A DNA stretch of 64,000 nt from Adiantum capillus-veneris. Its lineage: Eukaryota > Streptophyta > Polypodiopsida > Polypodiales > Pteridaceae. Position numbers and translations under genes: made by a program. The notes below the pieces were generated by a model that was given only the letters and a program-made list of their open reading frames with translations, ran no database searches and was not told the origin of the DNA. The DNA lies in contig CM043964.1 of the NCBI GenBank assembly GCA_014529385.2, positions 109,767,587 through 109,831,586 on the forward strand. The letters are read 5' to 3'. Shown in pieces: positions 11,123 to 20,816 of the stretch (position 1 is its first letter; each line of letters begins with the position of its first letter).

Positions 11123-12709
11123 TTACATGTGATGAGAGAACTCGAGAACCTGTGTATGCAACCATCCCAAGACTGAGTCGAGGGACCACTTTGTCTCGGC
11201 CCTACCACAGAGGGGGAAGGAGAAACCAACTGCTGAGTCCAAGGCCTCTGTCCCCCTAGCGGCGAGGAACAAAGCATGGACCCTGAAGCAGGCTGCCTCG
11301 TGGTCTTCTGCGAAATCGCCGAGAAAGCGAGTGAACCCGTAGTCGAAGAAGTCCCAGCGGCGTCGGAGGTCAATGCTCGTCAGACCACGAGGGATAGCTG
11401 CAAGGGAAGATGTCTGAATCTGCAGAGGGGGCCGCAAGAAGGGCTGACCCTCTCTCGCTAGGCGACTCAAGGCAAAAGCACTGCCAAGAGATCTCCTAGC
11501 CGCCGGAGAGGGACCAGTCTCCTGAGTCGACTGTGGAATTGGAGCAAGAGGGGGGGGAGAAGGAGCTGGGGGGGGGAGCGGAGAAGAAGAGGGGCGGGAT
11601 GGGGCAACAGAGGAAGAGGGGCAAGGTGGAGAGGCGACGGGAGCAGGCGGGGGGGGGGGGGGGGGAAGATGAGGAGGAGGAAGGAAACTCTGAGGGGGAA
11701 GCGGCTGTCGAGGGTGAAGCGGAGGTGGAGGCTGGCGTAGGGGAGGACTCCTGCTCAAGAGGACCAAAGCGGTTCCCCGTGGGAACCCACTGTTGTTGAG
11801 TAGGCACCTGGGGGCCACTGTGACTGCCAGGCTCTCTCGCTGCGGCCCCTGGCGTCGACGGCCACAGGTCTGCTGCCACCCCTCCTCCCCTGGAGCCCCA
11901 AGCTCGGAGGGTGGCTCTGAATCTGTGCGCTGTGGCGCTGACTGTGGCTGCGGCCCAGCCCTGGCAGGCTGGGGCTGAGGTTGTGGTGCAGGTCGCGGCC
12001 TCCTCGGTGGACAGGCCTTCGCTAGGTGGCCCATCTGTCGGCAAATGAAGCACTGGTTCGGGAGGCCTGAGTACTCAACACTCTGTCTAAACCAACCCCC
12101 ACTCACCCGAGGCAAAACGATGACCTTCGGGAGCGTGTGGGTATCTCTGACCAAAACTCGAACTGAGGGGATGCCAGCCGCCTTGGCAGCTACTGATGCT
12201 GCCGTACGAGGTGTCTCCAGGACAGTCCCGATGGCGGAGCCGATCCTCGAAAGAAGTGGTAGGTACTCCCTCCGTAAACCCGGAAAGCAAACTGAGATGG
12301 GGATGTCTGCCTCCTCTACTAGAACATCCGAAGTCGGGTCAAAACCATGTCGCCACTGTCGAAAGTGGGCACGTGATGCTCGGATGGCCAATGGACTCAT
12401 AGCTATGACCTTGGCCGCCATCTCGGAGGTCTCAAACTCGATCTGATAGTAACCCCGTCCGAGAATCTGGACATCCAAGATCTTGCCCACCTCTGCAAGA
12501 AGGCGGGCTTGGAGAAGGTCTCGCAGCTCTCCTCTGCTAGGTCGGGTGCCGAGAATCTTGCAGATGACCGACATCGCCTGCAAGCGCTCCACCTCTGCGG
12601 CTAGGCTCGCTTGCTCTTCCGGTGAAAGAGCAAGTCGAATGGTGGGCTCAGCGGGGTCGGGCGAGGGGGCTTCGGGCGAGTCCCTCTGTGGCGGAGCTGG
12701 AGCCTCCAT
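11123..12709 (-). CDS. LINE-B ORF1: DUF4283-like RNA-binding protein with CCHC knuckle
   Basis: An open frame of 528 codons starts at an ATG about 250 bases from the element 5' end. Residues 30-130 resemble the DUF4283 region of plant L1 ORF1 (VGKILDVQILGRGYYQIEF). CFICRQMGHLAKAC at residues 220-233 is a canonical Cys-X2-Cys-X4-His-X4-Cys knuckle. Residues 240-420 are Pro/Gln/Ser-rich, with long proline runs encoded by G-runs on the plus strand. The C-terminus continues after the stop in another frame (to about 10793), so the original protein was longer. In the family ORF1 coats the RNA. This is the best-preserved long frame of the element. Confidence 0.85.
   Translation of the reverse strand: MEAPAPPQRDSPEAPSPDPAEPTIRLALSPEEQASLAAEVERLQAMSVICKILGTRPSRGELRDLLQARLLAEVGKILDVQILGRGYYQIEFETSEMAAKVIAMSPLAIRASRAHFRQWRHGFDPTSDVLVEEADIPISVCFPGLRREYLPLLSRIGSAIGTVLETPRTAASVAAKAAGIPSVRVLVRDTHTLPKVIVLPRVSGGWFRQSVEYSGLPNQCFICRQMGHLAKACPPRRPRPAPQPQPQPARAGPQPQSAPQRTDSEPPSELGAPGEEGWQQTCGRRRQGPQRESLAVTVAPRCLLNNSGFPRGTALVLLSRSPPLRQPPPPLHPRQPLPPQSFLPPPHLPPPPPPPAPVASPPCPSSSVAPSRPSSSPLPPPAPSPPPLAPIPQSTQETGPSPAARRSLGSAFALSRLAREGQPFLRPPLQIQTSSLAAIPRGLTSIDLRRRWDFFDYGFTRFLGDFAEDHEAACFRVHALFLAARGTEALDSAVGFSFPLCGRAETKWSLDSVLGWLHTQVLEFSHHM
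11533..11799. repeat. G-run/GA-rich tract (polyproline-coding on minus strand)
   Basis: The plus strand has several G-runs, the longest 17 bases at 11649-11665, which encode the proline-rich part of ORF1 on the minus strand. The plus-strand frames here are shadows. Confidence 0.8.
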
Positions 12710-12957
12710 CTGTGTCTACTACTGTGTCGGAAAGGAGAAAAGAGAGATAACGTTGTCAACAACCTTGACGAGCACTGTCCCAGAAGGAGTACTGCCAATG
12801 CCAGCTGAAGGAAATCTTCGGGAAGGAAGGCGGGCGAAAAAACAAAACAAAGGAGGCCGCGGGGGGGGGGAGGGCAGAGATGGCGAGAGGGGGGGATGCG
12901 GCAGCAGCAGGGAGCCAGCAGGTTCGTCGATAGGTCTGTTCAACTTAATTTGTGTGG

Positions 12958-12974
12958 AGCAAGATGTCTTACTT
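12958..12974. repeat. LINE-B target-site duplication, right copy
   Basis: AGCAAGATGTCTTACTT, identical to 6508-6524. It adjoins the 5' end of LINE-B and restores continuity of the LINE-A RT gene. Confidence 0.9.
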
Positions 12975-13262
12975 ACTCAAGTGGATATTGAAACATCATT
13001 TAATACGATACATTGGGATTTCATTGCTATGCCTATGGCCCACTTGGGCTATGGCAATAAAATGAGGAATGTTGTTTACTGGTTAATGACCAAAGTCAGT
13101 CCTCAAGTATTATTGATGGTGAACTTACAAATGTGTGAACTCTAAGTCGATCAGTTTGCTAAGGTTGTCCGTTGAGTGCATTATTGTGTGCAATTGGAAC
13201 ACACGCTCTCTTGAAGTACATGGATCACTTAACTGAAGCAGACTAATTACATGGATTGATTT
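12975..13262 (+). pseudogene. LINE-A reverse transcriptase, part 2 (first catalytic Asp)
   Basis: Reading on from the LINE-B target site, the frame gives VDIETSFNTIHWDFIA, equivalent to the L1 RT 'D-(E/K)AFD---W-FI' motif A, but with Ser-Asn where Ala/Asp are usual, so the catalytic Asp of 'FD' is Asn. HLGYGNKM and VSPQVLLMVN follow. After 13145 frameshifted remains lead to HGLIL-like codons at the edge of the next insertion at 13263. Confidence 0.75.
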
Positions 13263-13779
13263 TATTACAGGCTTGGACACTCCAAGCGAGAAATCAATAG
13301 CAACACACATACAGAAACTGCAAAATCACTCAACTTTGAGAGAGAGAGAGAGAGAGAGTCGCCACGGCATAGCAGAGTTCCGTGCCTAGATGCACTGGCC
13401 CCAAAGATTAGCTCCCCTTTCAGTATTTCTTTATTATTGCTGTCGACAAAGTACAACTTCCGAGGGTCCTCTGCTCTTAGACTCTGCGTCCAGATGCTCT
13501 CCAGAGTGAGGCCCCAGGGGCTCCTTATACACAACAAGGGTTGCCTAGAAGCAGAGCCCCAAAAGCATCTGCTCTCAAAAGGTGGCGCTAAAATCAGCCA
13601 AAAGCAGCCATCGTAATTTGCAAAAATCTATACAGCCTACCACATGGCAGCACCAACACATTTCGCAGAAAATCCATACAGTTTTGCCATGTCATCGTTC
13701 GTACGGACTGCCACGTCAACATGTCCGCGTTTTAAGGAAACCAGCCTCAGGCTTCTCGCTTTGGGATTTTTAGGGTTTG
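13263..13779 (-). repeat. L2 LTR, 3' copy, truncated
   Basis: It matches 37311-37860 (minus-orientation 5' LTR): same (GA)n tract (13340-13358), TTCCGAGGGTCCTCTGCTCT, CTCCAGAGTGAGGCCCCAGG, GGGTTGCCTAGAAGCAGAGC. The last 110-130 bases of the family LTR are missing, and the sequence joins directly to the terminus of an LTR in the opposite orientation at 13780. Confidence 0.8.
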
Positions 13780-14327
13780 TGTCACAAAATGATGACGTGG
13801 CAAGACTGCCCGGACCATATGACGTGGCAAAATTGTACGGAATCCCGTGCATTGCACTGACATGCTAATGTGGAAGCTAACGTGGCAACAGTACGGATCT
13901 CCGCATTTTGCGCTGACATGCCACGTGGACAACTGTATGGATTTCCGCCAATTGTGTTGGCTGTTTTTTTGGTAGTTTTTGGACCAGATGCTTTTGGGAT
14001 TTAATTGCTTTTGAACTAAGAGATTTTGGAGCTCTACTTTTGGGGCATCCCTTGTAAGAATAAATAGACCCTTGGGGCCTCACTCTGCAGAGCATCTCGA
14101 CGCAGACTCTGAGAGTAGAGGTCATGCGGGTGTTGTACTTTGTTCAAGCATTGATATAAAATAAATACCAAAAGGGGCGCCAAGTTTTGGGGCCAATACC
14201 TCTGGGCACAGAACTACGCCGGGCCGTGCCGACTCAAGTGAATTGTGATAAAGTTGTGAAGTATTTTTAAGTGATTCTCTCATGTATTGTATCAGATTCC
14301 TGACTTGGGATGCCCAAGCCTGTAACA
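13780..14327 (+). repeat. L2 LTR in plus orientation
   Basis: A 548-bp LTR starts TGTCACAAAATGATGACGTG and ends CCCAAGCCTGTAACA. It is an inverted counterpart of 37311-37968. GGGGCATCCCTTGTAAGAATAAATAG holds a TATA-like/polyadenylation region. One base after it lies the primer-binding site. Confidence 0.8.
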
Positions 14328-14328
14328 A

Positions 14329-14340
14329 TGGCATCAAAGC
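14329..14340 (+). promoter_or_regulatory. Primer-binding site next to L2 LTR
   Basis: TGGCATCAAAGC differs at two places from the plant initiator-tRNA(Met) site TGGTATCAGAGC and follows the LTR after one base. Confidence 0.7.
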
Positions 14341-15089
14341 TTCAAGCGTGTGCTTTTCTCAAAGCATACCGGTCCTACCAAAGAGCAGAAAGCAATTGGG
14401 CACTTTGGAAATTGTTATTAAAGAATCTTCGTGCCCCGACTCCAAACTTATTAGGCACTCTCACCCTTACTTCATCACACATCGGGCGTGCACCGTCTTC
14501 ATTGCTCTATCTTACAAGGCATAAGCCATAAAGAATCCCAAATTACACATGGGTTCTCCTGGAGAATCTGAGAGAGATAACATCTCTCAATGGGAAGGCA
14601 AAGAAAAGTTGAAATCCGGCACAGAAACTGAAGAAAAGAATGAAGAATACGACACATTTCCAGGAGGGAAGTTTGCTGGAAGACCTTTTAAAAACTCTTC
14701 AACGGTAGAGAATTGGATATGCGACAGAAGGCAAAGTTGATCCTCTCAACAAGCTCTACGCATTGACACGAACAGATCTTATATCCAACAACTTTGGAAA
14801 ATTAGGGTTTTTGTAGAAAATTTTAGTATGTGTGAAATGAATGTTTTTGAAAGCTCTTGTTATCTATGTGCAAATAACTAGTAGAAGCGAGGAACATGCA
14901 TATGAAAGCATTTGGAAACATAGAGCCAGACATTGACTCTTATGCAACGAGGTGAACCATTTGCTTGAAATTTTGGTTGTTTTGTAGATAAAATCGAGGA
15001 TGACATGGCAAGGAATTTGCATATGAAAGCAATTGGGAGCAACAGCAGCTCGGGAATGGATCCGTCGATTCAAGATAAAAATAATGCCC
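14341..15089 (+). mobile_element. Leader remnant of an L2 element, then unassigned sequence
   Basis: Bases 14400-14580 (GAATCTTCGTGCCC, CACCGTCTTCATTGCTCT, TCTCCTGGAGAATCTGA) match the leader next to the LTR at 37130-37300 in reverse complement. The 63-codon frame at 14549-14740 is acidic/lysine-rich with no motif. Bases 14760-15089 hold nothing I recognise. Confidence 0.5.
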
Positions 15090-15715
15090 AAACGTGAGAA
15101 GCATACAACAGAAACTATATTGAAGAACACCTTTGAACAAGTCTCCCTGTACGACATGCTCAAGCTAGACGCAAATCTTCAAAGTGACACTCTCACAGTC
15201 AGTCAATCTCTGTACCCCGGTGTAGGGTCCTCTGGCGAGCATCTACCAGTGCAATCTTCTGAGTCTTATATGATTTTATATCCCTCCGCCCCTCTCACTG
15301 ATTACAAGAGTTCTCATCTGATTGTGTCTATTCGGGGGCAAAAATTTTCAGGTGTTATAGTTGATGGGGGATCTGGCATCAATCTTATGCCTGAATTCAC
15401 TATGATGGATTTAGGCATGTAGCCGACCCGGCCAGCTCCCTTCACACTTACATTGGCCGACCAGAGGACAATCTACACAATGGGCATAGTGGACAAGGTG
15501 CCTCTGCAGGTACAAGACTTCACCTTTGACTTGGACTTTGTTGTGGTTCATCTTCCCTAGGTTGAGGGCAGATTTCCTTTGCTCATCGGTAGGCTACGCC
15601 ATACTAAAGCACTTCATGACTAGGGAAATGATGCTATGTGGATAAATACTCCAAGTGCCCCAATGAAACCCATTCGCCTTGAAGGTGGTATGGATCCAGT
15701 AGTTCATCATAGTTC
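15090..15715 (+). pseudogene. Gypsy G2 protease region, 5' part of the split element
   Basis: NTFEQVSLYDML, SGVIVDGGSGINLMPEF and VPLQVQDFTFDLDFVVV match the proteases of G1 and G3. TAG stops interrupt the frame at about 15421, 15560 and 15622. The coding text is cut at VVHHSS by insertion of G3 at 15716 and continues at 28317. Everything upstream of the protease (LTR, gag) is lost. Confidence 0.82.
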
Positions 15716-16292
15716 TGTAGCGCGGATAGTGTGTCGTGCTCTGTACAGTGGGTGCTCCTCAATGCAATGTGCATGACAATCTCACTCAAAAGAGGCCGGA
15801 AACAAAGGAACAATAGACAACAGCGGAGCTCACAGAGACACAACAGCAGCAGACCACAACATATGACTCGATTATCTCAAAGAACTGATACAGAATCTGG
15901 CGTGGCAGCACACTCAACTCCAGCCCAGGACTCACAGGTACAATGGGGTGTCGAGGCTCAGATGTGGAGGGATGGTGAAGACGTGTTGTGTGTATAGACT
16001 CTATCTCTAAACGACGACGCTGGACCATATATCTAGAAGATAATAAAATGACCCAACCGCTCCTACTCAGATGTACAACCATAAAGAGCCACCAACAGCT
16101 CATAAATGTCAGCCATCTAAGTCTATCCCCAAACTGAGTGGTAGGTGAACAGCCACGATGTCCTCTAGACCACCGTCCGTATCTCTACCACGTGTCACTG
16201 TCCAGCCCAGAGTGTCCGTCCAGTGTGAACCAGACCAGACTAATTGTACTAGCTATGTGTCCTGTGAAAGTGACACTGTAGCCCCAGCTACA
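15716..16292 (-). repeat. 3' LTR of gypsy G3
   Basis: 577 bp. On the minus strand it begins TGTAGCTGGGGCTACAGTGT and ends ACTATCCGCGCTACA. Preceded on the plus strand by AGTTC. Confidence 0.92.
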
Positions 16293-16659
16293 CGTTGCCC
16301 GCCACGAAACCACTCACCGTCTCAGTGAGAGAACCACTGAAACTGCTAAAAGATTGAACTGCAATAATAAATGACTACTGTACTGGCATGGTGAAAAGAC
16401 TGTCAATCATCATCCCAGAGAAAGAGTAGTCGCTATAACTGCACTCGAAGGATCAGTCTCCGGAGGTGGAGCCATCAAATCAATGGTGGAGCTTCGTTGT
16501 AGAGGCTGCTAGGCTCTGTTGTCCATAACCTGGCCGCCTGTGAAAGGAGCCGCCAACTGCTATAGGGCAAAGGGTAACACCTGTGCGGAAGTGTACTGAG
16601 GACGACGAGTGACACAGCCATGGCGGTGTGCACTAGCAACACCGTCACAGCAAGGAACG

Positions 16660-16821
16660 CTATGCATGTGGGACGATGGCAATGATTGAAACCCCTGAGG
16701 GTACTGTGGACTGTAGTACTGAATTGGAGACTAAGGCTGTGTGTAGAGTCCCATAAAGCGTTGAGAAGGACCTGCAGTATGCAACGGTGGCCCGGATCAG
16801 TCCATCCAAACCCCACGCCAA

Positions 16822-16854
<33 letters not shown>

Positions 16855-18438
16855 AAGCCAAGACCTATCTCCATGTAGAAGCATTTCCTGAAACATTTGT
16901 ACTTGTGCTTTAAGGTCTTCAATGATGTCTGACTTTATTTTCAAAGCTTGTTGTAGCGCAAAAATCGTAGCATCCCGATCCGAGATGGCACTTTCGGCCA
17001 CCTTCAGAGATCCCTCCATAGCTGCGTATATGGCAGAGTGGCGCTGGTGCCTGTTCCGCTCCAAGCTCTATGCTGGCGATAGCATTCCTAGAGTCTTGTA
17101 ATACTTTCTCCGAAAGGTGTAACAGAGAAGTAGAGTCGGCCACCCGTGAAGATGATACTGGAGGACTCTCAAGTGGCATAGGTGGCTCACTAGGAGTAGG
17201 TACTACTGGTGGAGTAGGAGCTGATATAGGAGCTGAGACGGTAGTTGCAAGTGGTGTCAGCTCTGTATGGGTGAATATTGGGGAATCTCTGAGGGAGAAG
17301 CCGCCGATTTGTCATGAAATTCGGGAGTCGACACTGGCCCAGTACAGAGAGGGGGGTTGGAAGATAGAGAGCGCCGCGGAAGATGTGTTACTTTAGTCTG
17401 TTGGCTCTCCGATATTGGCAAAGAGAGTAGAGACTCTGCTATATCTTTCGCCACCTTTGCTTTGATCTTCTTTTTCTTGTTAATTTTAGGATCAGCATGA
17501 CTGTTTAAAAAATTCCTTTTCCCTTGCACACTTTGTGTATCATCATCTACTTTCGTTTGGTGTAACATGTATATTTATGACCCACGTCAAGAGAGGGGCT
17601 GCGAAACATTTGAAACTGAGCTGCATAGATCTCACTTGGGTCCGAAATCTTTTGGCCCGAGACTGTAAAGATGAAAAAAGGATCTGGTGAAATCCACAAG
17701 TTGGGCATGGAGCAAATAGTAAAGGCCGTCCCAATGAGATAATGTAGTGGGCAGTTCACATTTCCCTTTATCTTCTTTGGCATCTCTAGCTAGAAAGTAG
17801 TATCTAAAGATTGCCAAGAGTTGTTTGTTTCTTTCATAAATCAGGTGATCCGTACTGAGCATTTCTTCACATGACTGAATGGTGGCCTCCTTAGAAAGCT
17901 GAGAGAAGGTTCGGGTAGCAGGCTTCACAGATGGAAAGCATGGCCTAACCTTGTAGCGGTGAGTTTATGACCCCTAGCCTTGGGAAAGTTCTTCAGAAGA
18001 TCATGAATCATCTCTATAGAAACAGTGGTTCGGAGATCTTCGGCCAGTGCTGAGACCCATAGTCTGTAGCTGGTCCTTGCAGAGGATTTGGCTGAGAGAC
18101 GGCCGAGGCGGCTGTAGATTAACATCCAAGGAGAATAGTGTGCGACTTTTAGATGTAGCCGGCCTACTGATCTCCTGATGGATGATTTCCTGATTGCGTT
18201 TATTTTTACTTGCTGTTTTCACGTTTGTTTCTTTTGACGCATCCGATTCAGAGGCAGCTTCTGAATCCGCCTCCGAAGTTGGGGATGCTTTGTAACTTTC
18301 ATCACTGGCATCACTGGAAGTGAAGTCATCCAGATCCTGGCCACTAGTTTCTGAGTCTTCCTCCTCTTCAGCAGAACTCAGTTGCATAGGTGGTGGCTTC
18401 TTGACTACTTTTTTGGAGGGTTTGCCGCTACCTGCCAT
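16660..18438 (-). pseudogene. Accessory ORF of gypsy G3 in env position
   Basis: The ATG at 18438 opens MAGSGKPSKK and an acidic Ser/Glu/Asp-rich, probably disordered region (SSAEEEEDSETS...DASDESYKAS). A conserved core follows (17928-17580: RNKQLLAIFRYYFLARDAKE, HWDGLYYLLHAQLV, SLQSRAKRFR-like, LDVGHKYTCYT-like), then a Lys-rich patch, a Pro/Ser/Thr linker and a C-terminal helical part (SLLHLSEKVLQDSRN, DATIFALQQALKIKSDIIED) that looks like coiled coil. The GAGCCT repeat at 16822-16857 gives an Arg-Leu run near the end. At least four frame changes break it. The same protein is encoded in G2. I do not recognise the family; no transmembrane helix is evident, so it is not a typical envelope. 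Confidence 0.75.
16822..16857. repeat. (CCTGAG)6 hexanucleotide repeat
   Basis: Six copies of a 6-bp unit at the 3' end of the accessory ORF; in that frame it encodes Arg-Leu repeats. Confidence 0.9.
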
Positions 18439-18779
18439 GATAAATGCAAACATTCTGACACTAACTGATCTGCACACTTGGGAGTGACTGAAGTTGTTCC
18501 AATGCAGAGCCAGAAGAACGTCAAACCCGGAACAGACTCAGAAACTGATCCACAATTGCATACATATCCACACTTGCATACATGTGATAACTTTTCAATT
18601 ACTGTATACTGCTTTTGAAGCAATGGAGGCGAAAATGCCGAACTGCTGAAAGAAGTCGAAGAGGCAAGCGGTCGAATTGGGAAGAACGGCGAGAGATGTG
18701 CGGGATTAGGGTTACTCTGAAGGGAAGGCTCACTAATAAAGCCGCTTAAATAATAGAGGTCGAGTAGCGTTTGACAACC

Positions 18780-19486
18780 CGGACGGTCTATTTTATCAAG
18801 GGAAGGGGTGGGGCGAATTGGTGAGGGGGACAGTTCGGCAGGGGGAAAAGGGCTAGCTGGATTGGGAGGTGAACCAATTTGGATAGGGTGAATTGGGAGA
18901 GAGGGAGAGGGAGGCGAATTGGGGTAAAGGGTGGACGAATTAGGGAAGAGCGGGAGGGCGACGAATTGGAAGAGGCTAGAGAGGCGAATTGGGAGAAAAA
19001 GAAGTAGACGAATTAGGGAATAGGGGGAGGGGACGAATTGGGCAGAGTAAAAAACGAGTTGGGGAGAGGGGACGAATTGGGGAAGAGAGGAAGGGCCCAA
19101 TAGGGAGAGGGGGGAGTACGGCGAATTTGGAGGAAGGGCCGAATTGGGAGAGGGGGGAGTAGGGCGAATTTGGAGAGGGAAGAGGGGATGAATTGGGAGG
19201 AAGGGCCGAATTTGGAGAGGGACGACGGGGACGAATTGGGAGGAAGGGCCGAATAGGGAGAGGGGGGAGTAGGGCGGATTTGGAGGAACAGCCGAATTGG
19301 GAGAGGGGGGAGTAGGACGAATTACGAGAGGGAAGAGGGGATGAATTGGGAGGAAGGGCCGAATTGGGAGAGGGGGGGAGTAGGGCGAATTTGGAGAGGG
19401 AAGAGGAGGACGAATTGGGAGGAAGGGCGAATTGGGGAAAAGGGTTAAAAAAAACCAAATCTGGATTTTTATTTTTATTTTTATTT

Positions 19487-19531
<45 letters not shown>

Positions 19532-19600
19532 CGAATTGGGGAAATGACGAGTTTGGAGGTGGGCGGGGGCGAATTGGGAGATAGAGAGGGATTGGGATTA
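18780..19600. repeat. G-rich minisatellite of gypsy G3 with 43-bp poly-G
   Basis: Imperfect units such as GAATTGGGAGGAAGGGC and GGGGGAGTAGGGCGAATTTG occupy about 800 bp. A run of 43 G lies at 19489-19531. In the element sense strand it is C-rich and equals the arrays in G1 and G2. The NSSLPS-type reading frames are low complexity. Confidence 0.9.
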
Positions 19601-20816
19601 AAACTTATATGAAGAGTGTAGAGGCCGATCAGATACTTGGTGAAGTACCTGTCACTTCTTTTGAAAAAATTTCAGTAACTCGCTCCAACAGCGGCAAGCC
19701 AAGCCATTGTGATGTTTCTATTGTTTGGTTCAGCCTCTTCCATTGGTGGCCTAGAGTGGCATATAATGAAAGCTCAAACCTTTGCTTGCATAATAAGTAG
19801 GAGGAAGACCCAATGGAACTTTCTCTTTGGCACTAAGCTGATTAGAATAGGCCTTGTTGATAGTTCTTAACAGTTGTGTTGCTTTCAATTGGGTCTCGTG
19901 TGATGTTATAATGACCAACGATGTAACCTGCTTAAGCAACCTTGAATAAACAGAGTAGGCTTCATGCATGACCAGTGACCTTCGACAAAGTAAATAACAT
20001 CACATCATCATCACGAAGTCCTCAAGTTGAAACATAAATCTGCGTCTCTCCCTAGTGCAAGAGTGCAAGGTAGCATCTTCTTGCTCAAAATACTAGTTGT
20101 AACCACGAATTTGCGATGGCCATAATTGTGAGAGCTTGGCCATCATTGTGAGAGCTAAAAGCAACATGTTGATGGGCATGACAATGGATATGTTGTTGTA
20201 CGTATGAGAGTAGAGGTAGACTGGGTGATACACTTGCAGTTGTGGTTGTTCTTCTGGAGGATAGAAGCATGTTAGTCGGTTGGGATGAGACGGCAACTAT
20301 AGCGCCTTGAAGTAAGTAGAGGTGAAGTTTGTCTTAAAGACAGCCGAGGATGTGCTTTGAAAACACCGAGGCCAAGGCACCCGATTGGGGCTTTAGAGAG
20401 TAGAGATGGCAAGGGCGTACAATAGAGATAGACAACTCCGTGCTACAGAGAGAAGCGTGTGAACTTAAAGAAACTATCACAAAACAGACTAGGAGTTTAA
20501 CTTGAAAGACCTTGGTAATAACGTCAAATAACACTGATGATAGAAACAGTTAGAGGAAAGAGTGATTGGATTGTAAGAAGTTCGAGACAATACCCAATTA
20601 TTGAGTTTACTAAGTGGAGAAAGGATACCTTAGGAGGAAAGGTGGAAACTTCTACAGGCATAGCAGAGACTGAGAGTATTGCAGAAACTGAAAGTATTGC
20701 AGAGCACCCGTTCTGGTGGGAAGGTAGTGGGGAGGTGAGAGATGGGAGATTAGAACCTATTAGCCATAAGTTATAACAATTACAGATGGAGAAATAGTTG
20801 CAAACTGTTTACTCAA
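19601..20816 (-). other. Gypsy G3 region between integrase and minisatellite
   Basis: No protein motif is visible on either strand. By comparison with G2 (31570-32220) it is the untranslated spacer after pol, here about twice as long. A short direct repeat, GCAGAGACTGAGAGTATT/GCAGAAACTGAAAGTATT, lies at 20664-20698. Confidence 0.6.

Noticed and set aside
12045-13145. Plus-strand ORFs of 133 and 220 aa
   Set aside because: They are antisense to LINE-B ORF1 and its 5' UTR; only the final part after 12958 is real LINE-A coding sequence.
18405-19458. 231-aa and 160-aa ORFs with Asn-Ser-Ser-Pro repeats
   Set aside because: They translate the G-rich minisatellite on the minus strand; only the last part overlaps the start of the accessory ORF, in another frame.
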